Assembly (NCBI RefSeq): GCF_008727865.1 | Contig: NZ_VTWU01000004.1 | Span: 496,001-560,000 of the forward strand | DNA length: 64,000 nucleotides | Reading direction: 5' to 3' | Source: Hymenobacter busanensis | GTDB taxonomy: Bacteria; Bacteroidota; Bacteroidia; Cytophagales; Hymenobacteraceae | In this document: piece by piece, positions 15,826-24,617 of the stretch | Layout of the letters: the number at the start of each line of letters is the position of its first letter | Numbering within the stretch: the stretch's first letter is position 1 | Program-made: the position numbers and the translations under genes | Notes under the pieces: generated by a model | Seen by the model: only the letters and a program-made list of their open reading frames with translations | Database searches by the model: none | Told to the model about the DNA's origin: nothing

Positions 15826-16476
15826 TTACAATTGGTCTGAGTTATAAGGCTTATTATGCGTGATTAAATAGTATCGATAAAGGTGTAGCCCTTGTAAGTT
15901 TCTGAATAGATTTTTGATCCGGGCATAGGGCAAACGGTAATCTGTACGAATAGAAATCAGGGGCATCCTGTCGAAGCCTCGAAGCGCTTCGGCTCTAGCA
16001 GCTGTAATGCATTCGGATAATTGATTGTCTCCTTCTGAACATGGAATGCCAAGTAAGGTGATTTTCCTTCGCTCATAATCAGGGAGCGAGAGGTAAGCGG
16101 GCAACTTTCGAACATCCATGCCCAGGTAAGGTATCTTTACCAATTCCCGCTGCTGGAAGATTGTAAAATAAACGCCGCGTTTAGCTGCCACTTGGCGTAT
16201 CGCAGCGGCTTGGACAGACTTCGAATCATGAGAGAAGTAAACCTTGTTAGTCTTGTCAAGGCTGATGGTTAAGATATTTGTTTCCGGTCCACAGTACGAA
16301 CGTTCAGTGGTAGAGGGCAAAAGCAGGTAAGGCGCGTCTGTGTGAAAATCGGTTTCAGCATTAGATAAGAGGCAGCACATAATGGCAAGAAGCATAGCCG
16401 CGACCGAACCGAAGTCTTGCCACACAATAGGATAACGGGTTATGCGGCCGGTACGAAATGATAGCGAAGCACTCAT
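15826..16476 (-). CDS. ExbD/TolR-like protein, AT-rich
   Basis: A 216-residue protein with one N-terminal membrane segment (FGSVAAMLLAIMCCLLSNA, about 22-40), followed by LLLPSTT and ILTISLDKTNKVYF. The C-terminus LISIRTDYRLPYARIKNLFRN then YYLITH has the periplasmic-domain pattern of ExbD/TolR. ExbD works with ExbB and TonB to energise outer-membrane transport, using a membrane Asp; here the helix lacks a clear Asp and no exbB is adjacent. Base composition is visibly lower in GC than both neighbours and it uses rarer codons. It may be a divergent orphan paralog acquired by transfer. Confidence 0.55.
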   Translation of the reverse strand: MSASLSFRTGRITRYPIVWQDFGSVAAMLLAIMCCLLSNAETDFHTDAPYLLLPSTTERSYCGPETNILTISLDKTNKVYFSHDSKSVQAAAIRQVAAKRGVYFTIFQQRELVKIPYLGMDVRKLPAYLSLPDYERRKITLLGIPCSEGDNQLSECITAARAEALRGFDRMPLISIRTDYRLPYARIKNLFRNLQGLHLYRYYLITHNKPYNSDQL

Positions 16477-16481
16477 AACAG

Positions 16482-16530
16482 AAGCGGGGCGGCTTGGTAT
16501 GCCTAAACATAACCAAACCGCCCCGCTTTT
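16482..16530. terminator. Hairpin behind the ABC exporter gene
   Basis: A long stem pairs AAGCGGGGCGG.TTGGT (16482-16498) with ACCAAACCGCCCCGCTT (16512-16528). On the plus strand it is followed by TTATT; on the minus strand the T-run is poor. It sits between the exporter stop and the ExbD-like start and probably ends the exporter transcript. Confidence 0.6.
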
Positions 16531-16547
16531 ATTGCTCTGATTCTTTC

Positions 16548-18398
16548 TTACGTCAGCTCAAACTGCAGCTTGAGCAGGTTGGCGTACAGCCCGTTTTCGT
16601 TGTCGCTCAGCTCCTCGTGGGTGCCCTGCTCCACGATGCGGCCACCGTCGATGACCAGGATTTTGTCCACCTTCCGAATGGTGCTCAGGCGGTGCGCAAT
16701 GATGATGCTGGTGCGGTTCTGCATCAGCTCGTCCATGGCCTGCTGCACCAGCTTCTCGCTTTCCGAGTCGAGGGCCGAAGTGGCTTCGTCGAGCAGCAGG
16801 ATGGCCGGGTTTTTCAGGATGGCGCGGGCAATGGCAATGCGCTGGCGCTGCCCACCCGAGAGCTTGATGCCCCGCTCGCCCACCACCGTATCGAGGCCTT
16901 CGGGGAACGACTGGATGAACTGCCAGGCGTTGGCGCGGCGCGCAGCGTCCACAATGTCGGCCTCCGGCGCGTCGGGGCGGCCGTAAAGGATGTTTTCGCG
17001 GATGGTGCCGCCGAAGAGCAGCGTTTCCTGCGGCACGATGCCGATGTGCTGGCGCAGCTCCGTCAGGTCGAGCGCGTTGATGTCGTGCCCGTCGATGCTG
17101 ATGCGGCCGCCGCTGAGCTCGTAGATGTGCATCAGCAGCTGCACGATGGTGCTTTTGCCCGCGCCCGAAGGCCCCACCAGCGCCACTTTCTCGCCGGCTT
17201 CGATGCAGAACGAAATATCCTTGAGCACCGCCAGATCGGGCCGCGTGGGGTAGCGAAACTGCACGTTCTGGTACTCGATGTTGCCGCGCAGCTTCAGCGG
17301 GGGCGTGCCGGCCGGCCGCGTCTGGTGCACCGGCTCGGAGGTTTCGTCGAGGATTTCCAGAATGCGCTCCGACGCGCCGAGGCTGCTTTGAATCTTGCCG
17401 TACATCTCGCCCAGGCCGGCCACCGAGGCGCCGATGAACATGGTGTAGAGAATGAACGACACCAAGTCGCCCATGGGCAGGTGGCGCGGGTCGGAGGCGG
17501 GCAGCTCTACGTAGGTAGCGCCGCGCCAGAGCACCAGGAAGATGCCGCCGAAGATGGCCACGATGATAAACGATACGAAGCCGCCGCGGAACACGCTGGC
17601 CTTCAGGGCGGCCTGTACGGTGCGGTTCAGGCCGGCGCCGTAGCGGCTTACCTCGTGCTGCTCGCTGGTGAAGGCCTTTACCGAGCTGATGCCCTGCATG
17701 GTTTCCTCCACAATGACGTTGGTTTTGGCCAGTTCGTCCTGCGTCTGCTTCGAGAGCTTACGAATGCTGCGGCCGAACAAAAACGCCATTAGCACCAGCG
17801 GCGGAAAGGTGGCCAGCATAAACAGCGACAACCGCCACGACTCCCACATGATGAAGGCCACCCCGGCCAGCAGCGTCAGAATCTGGCGCATGAACTCGGC
17901 CAGCGTGAGCGTAAACGTGTCCTGAATATTGGCCACGTCGGAGGTCAAGCGGGAGGTGATTTCGCCTACCCGGCGCTGCTCGAAAAACGGAATGGGCAGG
18001 GTGACGAGCTTCTGGTAGAGCGTGCGACGAATGTCGCGCACGGTGAACTCGCTGACCCGCGAAAAGAAAAAGATGCGCAGGAAGGAAAACAAGCCTTGCA
18101 GCAGCACCACGCCAAAGAGCAGCAGCGCAATGCCGGTAATCGTTTTCGGCAGCCAGGCCGGCAGGGTGCTGGTTTGGTGGTTGGCCACGTTCACCAGGTA
18201 GCCCAGCATTTTGGGCATTATCATGGTAGACACGCTGCTGAACACGAGCAGCAGCAGGCCGGCAATAAAGGGGGCCTTGTAGGGCAGCACGAAGCGGAAA
18301 ATCCGCAGCCCGCGCTGAAAGTTTTCTTTGGTAAGCTTGATTTTGGGTACGTCGGGCCCGACGCTGCCACTGGTATTCAATCCGCTTCTGGCTGCCAT
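16548..18398 (-). CDS. ABC exporter, MsbA-like fused permease/ATPase
   Basis: A 616-residue half-transporter. Six transmembrane helices fill about residues 35-345 (for example FIAGLLLLVFSSVSTMIMPK), with the ABC exporter loop VGEITSRLTSDVANIQDTF (about 152-170). The ATPase domain has Walker A GPSGAGKST, signature LSGGQRQR, Walker B ILLLDEATSALD and H-loop IIAHRLSTI. It probably acts as a homodimer exporting a lipid or other hydrophobic substrate. The MsbA label reflects architecture only; the lipid A flippase role is not proven. The start at 18398 gives a 35-residue cytosolic lead, and a Met in this lead is not otherwise available. Confidence 0.93.
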   Translation of the reverse strand: MAARSGLNTSGSVGPDVPKIKLTKENFQRGLRIFRFVLPYKAPFIAGLLLLVFSSVSTMIMPKMLGYLVNVANHQTSTLPAWLPKTITGIALLLFGVVLLQGLFSFLRIFFFSRVSEFTVRDIRRTLYQKLVTLPIPFFEQRRVGEITSRLTSDVANIQDTFTLTLAEFMRQILTLLAGVAFIMWESWRLSLFMLATFPPLVLMAFLFGRSIRKLSKQTQDELAKTNVIVEETMQGISSVKAFTSEQHEVSRYGAGLNRTVQAALKASVFRGGFVSFIIVAIFGGIFLVLWRGATYVELPASDPRHLPMGDLVSFILYTMFIGASVAGLGEMYGKIQSSLGASERILEILDETSEPVHQTRPAGTPPLKLRGNIEYQNVQFRYPTRPDLAVLKDISFCIEAGEKVALVGPSGAGKSTIVQLLMHIYELSGGRISIDGHDINALDLTELRQHIGIVPQETLLFGGTIRENILYGRPDAPEADIVDAARRANAWQFIQSFPEGLDTVVGERGIKLSGGQRQRIAIARAILKNPAILLLDEATSALDSESEKLVQQAMDELMQNRTSIIIAHRLSTIRKVDKILVIDGGRIVEQGTHEELSDNENGLYANLLKLQFELT

Positions 18399-18504
18399 TC
18401 GATTGGGTTAGAGCTTAGATAGGAGAGGCAAGAACTTAGCTGGTCTGGTTCGGCAAAACCACGTCTGAGCTCTTGGTTCTCACTTCTAGGTTCTAGAGTC
18501 TCCG

Positions 18505-18981
18505 TTATTCAAATTTTACTTTACTCTTCTCCACCTTCAGGTTGCTGGAATTGCCGAAGGGTACCGGCAACTGCACCGGCACCGGCACCGGCTGGCCTTT
18601 GCGCAGCGCCGGTTTCCAGGCTGGCATTGCGCCAATGACGCGCAACGCCTCGGCGTCGCACTCCGGCGAAAGGGCCTTCACCACCTGCGCGCCGCTGGGC
18701 CGGCCATCGGTGCCGATGGTGAAGCCCACCAGCACCGAGCCGGACAGGGCTTTGCTACGGGCGGCTTCGGGGTATTGCACGTTGGCTTGCAGGTATTCGC
18801 CGAGCGCGGCCGGGCCGCCAATGAACTGCGGGGCTACATCCGGGCGGTTGGCGGCGGGCTTGGCCTGGGCCTGCATACGGCCGGGGCGCAGCACGGTGGT
18901 TTGTTGCGGTGCGGCCGGTGTGGTTTGGGCCGAAGCAGCGCAAGTTGCCAGCAGCAGGATGAAGAGCAGGTGATATTTCAC
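18505..18981 (-). CDS. Exported TonB C-terminal domain protein
   Basis: A 158-residue protein with signal peptide MKYHLLFILLLATCAASAQ, a proline/alanine/glutamine linker, and a TonB C-terminal-like domain (about 58-140). That domain reads LGEYLQANVQYPEAARSKAL, then GSVLVGFTIGTDGRPSGAQVV, then CDAEALRVIGAMPAWKPALR, the classic TonB_C pattern. It has a cleavable signal instead of a retained membrane anchor, so it is unlikely to be a conventional energy transducer; it may bind partners in the periplasm. It ends about 105 bp before the ABC exporter start on the same strand. Confidence 0.85.
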   Translation of the reverse strand: MKYHLLFILLLATCAASAQTTPAAPQQTTVLRPGRMQAQAKPAANRPDVAPQFIGGPAALGEYLQANVQYPEAARSKALSGSVLVGFTIGTDGRPSGAQVVKALSPECDAEALRVIGAMPAWKPALRKGQPVPVPVQLPVPFGNSSNLKVEKSKVKFE

Positions 18982-19019
18982 GGGCGGGGCGGGAACGAAA
19001 AGGCACTTGTGGTAAATCG

Positions 19020-19108
19020 GTCATCCTGAGCGTGCGCGAAGGACCTTCTCACGTTAGGATAGACTGCTACCTGACGTGAGAAGGTCCTTCGCGCACGCTC
19101 AGGATGAC
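19020..19108. repeat. Palindromic intergenic repeat, GTCATCCTGAGC family (copy A)
   Basis: Perfect 35-bp arms (19020-19054 and 19074-19108) surround a 19-nt loop. The arms begin GTCATCCTGAGCGTG and contain GAAGGACCTTCTCACG. It lies between the TonB-domain gene and the second symporter and contains no coding frame. Confidence 0.9.
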
Positions 19109-19149
19109 AAGTCCTCAAACATTCTTCGATGAAGGCGCAAAGGTACGCC

Positions 19150-20655
19150 CTAGCTAACCAATTCGGCGGCAGCGGGGTTCACTGCGGAGCCCACCTCGGC
19201 GGGGCGCGAAATGGCCAGCAAGCCTAAGAAGGTGAGCAGCCCGTTGACGAGCAGAATTTCAAAGCCAAACTCGTAACCGCCCAGCCACGCTTTGGAGTTG
19301 GCATTCAGGATGTAGCAGAACACCGGCGGCCACACGCACATGTAAGGCACGAGGCGGTCGGTGAGCTGGCGGCGGGTAAAAATGCCGAACGCAAACAGCC
19401 CCAGCAGCGGCCCGTAGGTATAGCCCGCGGCCTTGAACACGGCCGTAATCAGGCTCTGGTTGTTGAGCGCCCGAAACACCAGAATGATGAGCACCAGCAC
19501 CACCGTGAACATGAGGTGGGTGCGTTGGCGCATCTTGCTCTGCTCGGCCTCTGTGTACTTACTGATGGTCAGAAAATCGACGCAGAATGAGGTGGTGAGG
19601 GCCGTCAGGGCCGAGTCGGCGGAGGAATAGGTGACGGCAATGATGCCCAGGATGAACACGATGCCGGCGAAGAGCGAGAAGTGCTCGGTGGCCAGCAGCG
19701 GAAACACGTCGTCGCCGATGACCTTGCCGGTGGCGGCATTTACGGGCAACTGAATGCCTTTGGCGGCGGCGTATTGGTAGAGCAACACGCCCAGCGAGAG
19801 GAACAAAATGTTGACCGGCACCAGGATGAGGGCAAACCAGAACATGTTTTTCTGGGCGTCCTTGAGCGTGCGGCAGCTCAGGTTTTTCTGCATCAGGTCC
19901 TGGTCGAGGCCGGTCATGACGATGGTGATGAACATGCCCGACACGAACTGCGTCCAGAACTTGCGCGAGTCGGTCCATTCCCAGAAGAAAATCTGCGACA
20001 TCTCCGACTTGCGCACGGTCTGAATCACTTGCTGAAAGCCCAGGTTCAACTCGTCGGAAATCAGGTAGATGCTGATGCCCACGCTCGTAAGCATGGCCAG
20101 CGTCTGGAAGGTGTCGGTCCAGAGAATGGTTTTCAGGCCCCCGCGGAAGGTGTAGAGGTAAATCAGCAGAATGCTCACGGCCACCGTCACGGCGAAAGGC
20201 ACGCCAAGGTCGTCGAACACCGCTACCTGCAGCACCCCGGCTACCACGTAGAGGCGCAGCGCCGCCCCAATGGCGCGCGAAATCAGGAACAAGGCCGCCC
20301 CGGTTTTGTAGCTCCAAAACCCGAAGCGCGTCTCCAGGTAGGTGTAAATGCTGACCAGGTTCAGCTTGTAGTAGAGCGGCAGCAGCACCGTGCCGATGAC
20401 GAGGTAGCCCGCCAAATAGCCAAACACCACCGACATGTAGCTCCAGGCCTGCGCGTGCACCATGCCCGGCACCGAGATGAACGAGACGCCCGAGAGCGAC
20501 GTGCCAATCATGGCGAAGGCCACCATGTACCACGGCACGTTGCGGTTGGCCACGAAAAAGCTGGCGCTGGTGGCCTTGCGCGAGGTGAGCAGCGCAATGA
20601 TGATGAGGATGGTGAAGTAGCCGGCAATCAGGCTCAGAACGAGCGTCGGGGACAT
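19150..20655 (-). CDS. Sodium:solute symporter (second copy)
   Basis: A 501-residue SSS transporter, not closely similar to the one at 12.7 kb. It begins MSPTLVLSLIAGYFTILIII and has about 13 helices. Family landmarks are ATSASFFVANRNVPWYMVAF (about 28-47), GTSLSGVSFISVPGM (TM1 break region), FRGGLKTILWTDTFQ (about 170-184) and the sodium-site helix GIIAVTYSSADSALTALTTS (about 350-369). The substrate is unreadable from sequence. The frame runs open for 51 codons upstream of the chosen ATG, but that part is arginine-rich and non-hydrophobic, unlike SSS N-termini, so 20655 is preferred. TAAAGATA at 20679-20686 is a weak -7 candidate. Confidence 0.9.
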   Translation of the reverse strand: MSPTLVLSLIAGYFTILIIIALLTSRKATSASFFVANRNVPWYMVAFAMIGTSLSGVSFISVPGMVHAQAWSYMSVVFGYLAGYLVIGTVLLPLYYKLNLVSIYTYLETRFGFWSYKTGAALFLISRAIGAALRLYVVAGVLQVAVFDDLGVPFAVTVAVSILLIYLYTFRGGLKTILWTDTFQTLAMLTSVGISIYLISDELNLGFQQVIQTVRKSEMSQIFFWEWTDSRKFWTQFVSGMFITIVMTGLDQDLMQKNLSCRTLKDAQKNMFWFALILVPVNILFLSLGVLLYQYAAAKGIQLPVNAATGKVIGDDVFPLLATEHFSLFAGIVFILGIIAVTYSSADSALTALTTSFCVDFLTISKYTEAEQSKMRQRTHLMFTVVLVLIILVFRALNNQSLITAVFKAAGYTYGPLLGLFAFGIFTRRQLTDRLVPYMCVWPPVFCYILNANSKAWLGGYEFGFEILLVNGLLTFLGLLAISRPAEVGSAVNPAAAELVS

Positions 20656-20819
20656 AGGCGAGGGGGGAAATGAGGCTGTAAAGATACAGCCCCGCCGGGC
20701 TTGGCGTGGACAGGCCCCAAAAGCCCCCAAACCGTCGTGCAGCGCGTAAGCGAAAACCCATTTACCTTGTTTCTTGCGAATGGAAAGCCCCACCCAAACC
20801 GACTCCAACCACCCCGCAT

Positions 20820-21752
20820 ATGCTCGACCTGGTAATTGACGCCCGCGCCGCCGCCATCGGCCCCGGATTCGACGTGAAACGCATCCTGCCGTTTCGGCAG
20901 CGGCGCATGGTCGGGCCGTTCATTTTCATGGACCACGCCGGCCCGGTCGATATAGCGCCGGTTAACGCGCACGACCTCGACGTGCTGCCGCACCCGCACA
21001 TCGGCCTTTCCACGGTCAGCTACTTGTTTGGCGGTCAGGTGACGCACCGCGACAGTCTCGGCGTGGAGCAAATTATTCGGCCGGGCGAGGTGAACTGGAT
21101 GACGGCCGGGCGCGGCATTGCCCACTCCGAGCGGTTCGAAGACCCGGCCACGCTGGCCGGCGGGCAGCTGGAAATGATTCAGACTTGGGTGGCGCTGCCC
21201 GAAGCCGACGAAGAACAGGCACCCACCTTCGCCAACTACCAGCCCCACGAGTTGCCCGTTTTCACCGATACCGGCGTGTGGATGCGCCTGATTGCCGGCA
21301 ACGCTTTCGGCCTGCGCAACGACGTGCGCACCCATTCGCCGCTGTTTTACCTGCACGTGGTGCTGCAGCCCGGCGCCCGGTTTGGGCTGCCGCGCGGCCA
21401 CCAGGAGCGCGGCGCCTACGTGGCCAAAGGCAGCGTGGAAGTGGCCGGCCACCGCTACACCGCCGGCCAGCTGCTGGTTTTCACGCCCGGCGTCGACCCC
21501 GTCATCGTGGCCCGCGAAGCCAGCACGCTCATGCTGCTGGGCGGCGAGGCGCTGGGCGAGCGGTACATCTGGTGGAATTTTGTGTCGTCGCGCAAGGAGC
21601 GGATTGAGCAGGCCAAGGCCGACTGGCAAGCCGGCCGCATTGCCCTGCCGCCCAACGACAACGCCGAGTTCGTACCGCTGCCGCAGGACAAGTCGCGGCC
21701 TGCCGGCACCGGCGGCGCTACGGGCGGCGCGGCGCCGCAGGCGCTGTCATAA
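20820..21752 (+). CDS. Pirin family protein
   Basis: A 310-residue bicupin. The N-terminal cupin carries the metal-binding pattern LPHPHIGLSTVSYLFGGQVTHRDSLG (about 58-83) with the downstream Glu/His in GIAHSERFE, matching pirin's three His and one Glu iron site. The second, C-terminal cupin holds YVAKGSVEVAGHRYTAGQ. Pirins are iron-binding proteins; some show quercetin 2,3-dioxygenase activity, others regulate redox enzymes. The start MLDLVIDARAA is chosen because the family begins near this point; the open frame upstream is lysine/proline-rich. It is divergent from the symporter. Confidence 0.9.
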   Translation: MLDLVIDARAAAIGPGFDVKRILPFRQRRMVGPFIFMDHAGPVDIAPVNAHDLDVLPHPHIGLSTVSYLFGGQVTHRDSLGVEQIIRPGEVNWMTAGRGIAHSERFEDPATLAGGQLEMIQTWVALPEADEEQAPTFANYQPHELPVFTDTGVWMRLIAGNAFGLRNDVRTHSPLFYLHVVLQPGARFGLPRGHQERGAYVAKGSVEVAGHRYTAGQLLVFTPGVDPVIVAREASTLMLLGGEALGERYIWWNFVSSRKERIEQAKADWQAGRIALPPNDNAEFVPLPQDKSRPAGTGGATGGAAPQALS

Positions 21753-21829
21753 CGTTGCTGGGGGCAGCTCAACCTTAACTCCAGCGGGCTGAACCTACGT
21801 AGAGGGGGCACCAGCATCCTTTACGCGCC

Positions 21830-22087
21830 ATGCCGCTGCACCCCGAGCTTGATAAGAAACTGAGCAAGAAATACGAGCCCAAAATCCGCATTGACGACGT
21901 ATTCAAGGGCTATGACATCACCTTTCTCACCAACGAGCATGGGGAGCCGGTCACCCTGTTCTTCGGCAAGCGCCGGCCCGACGGCACCATTGCCGGCGAG
22001 CGGTACACGCGCACCATCAAGCGCCTGCCCGATAGCCTGGAAGTGAAATCGAGCCACTGGGACAACCGCGGCAAGATCATGAACTAG
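21830..22087 (+). CDS. Small conserved-looking protein, unknown function
   Basis: An 85-residue charged protein (MPLHPELDKKLSKKYEPKIR) with alternating strands: ITFLTNEHGEPVTLFFGKRR, then GTIAGERYTRTIKRLPD. The pattern suggests a compact beta-rich fold. It has GC-rich codons, no signal and no recognised motif. It lies 77 bp after the pirin gene on the same strand, possibly the same transcript. Confidence 0.7.
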   Translation: MPLHPELDKKLSKKYEPKIRIDDVFKGYDITFLTNEHGEPVTLFFGKRRPDGTIAGERYTRTIKRLPDSLEVKSSHWDNRGKIMN

Positions 22088-22125
22088 CGGCTACCCGGCC
22101 TCAATTCCAGGGGTAAGCGGTTGAG

Positions 22126-23151
22126 TTAGTCCATGTCGGTCAGGCTCAGGGGCTGGCCCACGGCGGGTGCGTGCAGCTGCGCGCTTAGCCAGCCTTCGGC
22201 CGCAATCTGTTCGAGGGTTTGCAGCGGCTCCGAGGCTGGCTCATCAGAGAGGTCGTAGGTGCCGTGGTGCATGGGCACGAGGTGGCCGGCGCGCAGCTGG
22301 TTGGTGGCCTTGGCGGCTTCGTGCGGGTTCATGTGGCTCAGGCGCATCATAAAGGCTGGTTTGTAGGCGCCAATGGGCATCAGCACCACATCCAGCGGGC
22401 CAAACTGCTCTTCGATTTCGTAGAAGTGGGGGCCCTCAGCCGAGTCGCCGGCGAAATAGAGCGTGCGGCCGGTGACCACCTCCCGAATCAGAAACGAGCC
22501 CCAGAGCACCGTGTTCAGGTCGCCGATGCCGCGCCGGTGCCAGTGCCGGGCGGGCAGGTAATAGATTTCCAGCGGGGCCGCGGGCCCGAGGTCGTACTGC
22601 TGCCACCAGCCGGCCTCCTGCACCGGCAGCGGCCTGGTTACACCGCGCAGCAACGGTTCCACGCGCAACGGGCCGAGCACCTGCGCCTGCGGGTTCTGGC
22701 GGGCCAGCAGCTTCAGCGACTTTTCATCGAGATGGTCGCGGTGGCCGTGGGAGAGGAGCAGGTAGTCGATGCCGGTCAGGTCGCTGGGGGCGCAGGGCAA
22801 GGCGTGGCGGCGCTTGAGCAGCGGCAAGTCGAACAGCAGCGGGTCGAAGAGCAGCGTGCGGCCACCCATACGCAGCCAAAACGTGGCGTGGCCCAGCCAG
22901 AGGAGCGTGTCATCGGGGCACTGGCGCAGCACCGCGGCGCAGGGCTGCACGGCGGGCGCCCAGGTGTCGCGCTTTTTCTCCTCGGCCTGCGGGTTTTTGG
23001 TGAGCACCTTCCACCGAAAAACATCCGAGAACTGCGGCTGGTAGAGCACGTCGCCGTTGGCAAACTGGCGGCCGAACATCAGGTTGCCGAGGTAGTTGCG
23101 GCGAATGGTGGGCAGGGCGTCGTTGCGAACGTAGTGGGGCTGGGCGGGCAT
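22126..23151 (-). CDS. MBL-fold metallo-hydrolase, NAPE-PLD/UlaG-like
   Basis: A 341-residue metallo-beta-lactamase-fold hydrolase. The zinc signature is LLSHGHRDHLDEKSL (HxHxDH), with a further His in YYLPARHWHRRG, the Asp in LYFAGDSAEG and the last His in LVPMHHGTYDLSD. The N-terminal DTLLWLGHATFWLRMGGRTLLFDP block and the sequence W-x-R-x-G place it with N-acyl-phosphatidylethanolamine phospholipase D-like proteins, so a phosphodiester or lactone substrate is likely. The start MPAQPHYVRNDALPTIRRN is taken because the upstream open frame is low-complexity and unlike the family. Confidence 0.9.
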   Translation of the reverse strand: MPAQPHYVRNDALPTIRRNYLGNLMFGRQFANGDVLYQPQFSDVFRWKVLTKNPQAEEKKRDTWAPAVQPCAAVLRQCPDDTLLWLGHATFWLRMGGRTLLFDPLLFDLPLLKRRHALPCAPSDLTGIDYLLLSHGHRDHLDEKSLKLLARQNPQAQVLGPLRVEPLLRGVTRPLPVQEAGWWQQYDLGPAAPLEIYYLPARHWHRRGIGDLNTVLWGSFLIREVVTGRTLYFAGDSAEGPHFYEIEEQFGPLDVVLMPIGAYKPAFMMRLSHMNPHEAAKATNQLRAGHLVPMHHGTYDLSDEPASEPLQTLEQIAAEGWLSAQLHAPAVGQPLSLTDMD

Positions 23152-23245
23152 AGAAACCAAGAAAGGCGCGGGACGGGCGAAGTAAGCGGGATACGGGCAA
23201 ACAACCGTGCGGGGCCGGGTTTGCTTATCCCGAAACGCGGTCAGC

Positions 23246-24451
23246 CTACCTGGCGCCGCGCACCAGCCACGCCACGCCCGCCAGGCACAGCGCAAACCAC
23301 GCCCACGGCAGCCGCAAATCGACCACCGAGAGGGCCCCGAACATGAGCGTGCCCGCGAGACTGGCAAAGCCCTGCACGGCTTGGTTCAGCCCAAATATTT
23401 CGCCGCGGTCTTGGTCGCTGGTGCGCTGGGCCAGCAGCCCTTCAATCAGGCCCTGCACCAACGAGAGAGTTAGGCAGTCGAAGGCCACAATAACGTAGAG
23501 CCCCACCCGCGAAGCGCCCACCAGCCCGTAGGCGGCCAGCACCGGCACGCCCAGCGCCGCCAGCCAGAAAATGGCCCGCCGCTGGTTGAGGCGGTCGGCC
23601 ACGTAGGTGTAGAACAGGTAGTTGATGACCACACTGGCCGCCCCAAACGCCATGAAAAAGTAGCTGATGGCGCGGGCGTCCATGCGCAGCGCGCTCAGGC
23701 TGGCGAACGGCACAAAGTAGAAATAGTAGCCGATGCTGAGCGTGAACAGCGCCTGCGTAATGACCAGCCGCAGCAGGCCGGGGTGGGCGCGCTCCTTGGC
23801 CCGCAACCGCCGCCAGATGGTGGGCAGATTCAGGGCTTCCCGCACTGCGGCCCGCAGCGCGGCGGGCGTAACGCCGGTGCGCTGGGCGTGGGTTTCGCGC
23901 AGCAGTAGGCTCAGCCCAATGTTTAGCGCGGCCAGCGCCACGGCAAAACCCGCCACGTAGGTGGCCTGGTGGCCTTCGGGAATGCGGTAAAACGTGAGCA
24001 GCAAGCCCGAGCACATGGGCCCCAGCACGAAGCCGAAGGAAATAATGGCGCCTTCGAGGCCCAGGTTCTTGAATACTTGGTCGGGCGGCGAGAGGTCGGT
24101 AATGGCCGAGCGCACGGTGGCGTACATGCCGTTGGTGAGGCCGTCGGAAGCGCGGTTGACGAAGTACAGCGCCGTGCGCACCGGCAGCAGCAGCAGCGTA
24201 GCCAGCAAGGTGCCCACCGCCGACAGCACCAGAATGGGCCGGCGCCCGTAGCCGTCGGAGAGCTTGCCCAGCAGTGGGGCCGCAAACAGCTGAATGCCCA
24301 GAAAAATACCCGTGCCCACCGACAGCCACAGCTGCGGCTGGCGCAGCCCGCGCACGTACTCGGGCATGATGGGCCCGATGGCTGCGCCGGCCACTACATC
24401 GATGAAAATGACGGCGTAAATCAGCCGGAGCCGGCGGGCAGGGGAGGGCAT
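23246..24451 (-). CDS. MFS transporter, TetA-like
   Basis: A 401-residue protein with 12 hydrophobic segments. The DHA1 motif A appears as GKLSDGYGRRPILVLSAVG (about 65-83), and the TetA-type start LIYAVIFIDVVAGAAIGPIM (about 9-28) has the family's Asp in TM1. It is probably a drug:proton antiporter or related exporter. An ATG 21 nt upstream (24472) is also in frame; the shorter start MPSPARRLRLIYAV is nearer family length. The MBL-fold gene starts about 95 bp after its stop, so they may be co-transcribed. Confidence 0.88.
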   Translation of the reverse strand: MPSPARRLRLIYAVIFIDVVAGAAIGPIMPEYVRGLRQPQLWLSVGTGIFLGIQLFAAPLLGKLSDGYGRRPILVLSAVGTLLATLLLLPVRTALYFVNRASDGLTNGMYATVRSAITDLSPPDQVFKNLGLEGAIISFGFVLGPMCSGLLLTFYRIPEGHQATYVAGFAVALAALNIGLSLLLRETHAQRTGVTPAALRAAVREALNLPTIWRRLRAKERAHPGLLRLVITQALFTLSIGYYFYFVPFASLSALRMDARAISYFFMAFGAASVVINYLFYTYVADRLNQRRAIFWLAALGVPVLAAYGLVGASRVGLYVIVAFDCLTLSLVQGLIEGLLAQRTSDQDRGEIFGLNQAVQGFASLAGTLMFGALSVVDLRLPWAWFALCLAGVAWLVRGAR

Positions 24452-24617
24452 AAGTGCGCGCAAGGTCCGCAATAAACCGCTGATGCGGCGGGACCAACTC
24501 AGCGGATTTTTCCCCGACTTCGGCCGGTTTTTCCCGCACTTCGCAGGTTACGGCTTCGATTGCGGAACCGGGCGGGCGTGGTTTGGGCCATCATTCACCG
24601 CCAAACCCTCCCGCCAC

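Noticed and set aside
16482-16530. Stem-loop considered as a riboswitch for the ExbD-like gene
   Set aside because: A single simple hairpin with a T-run and no aptamer-like conserved core; a terminator is the simpler reading.
20656-20808. 51-codon upstream extension of the second symporter
   Set aside because: Arginine-rich, non-hydrophobic, and it covers the probable promoter region.
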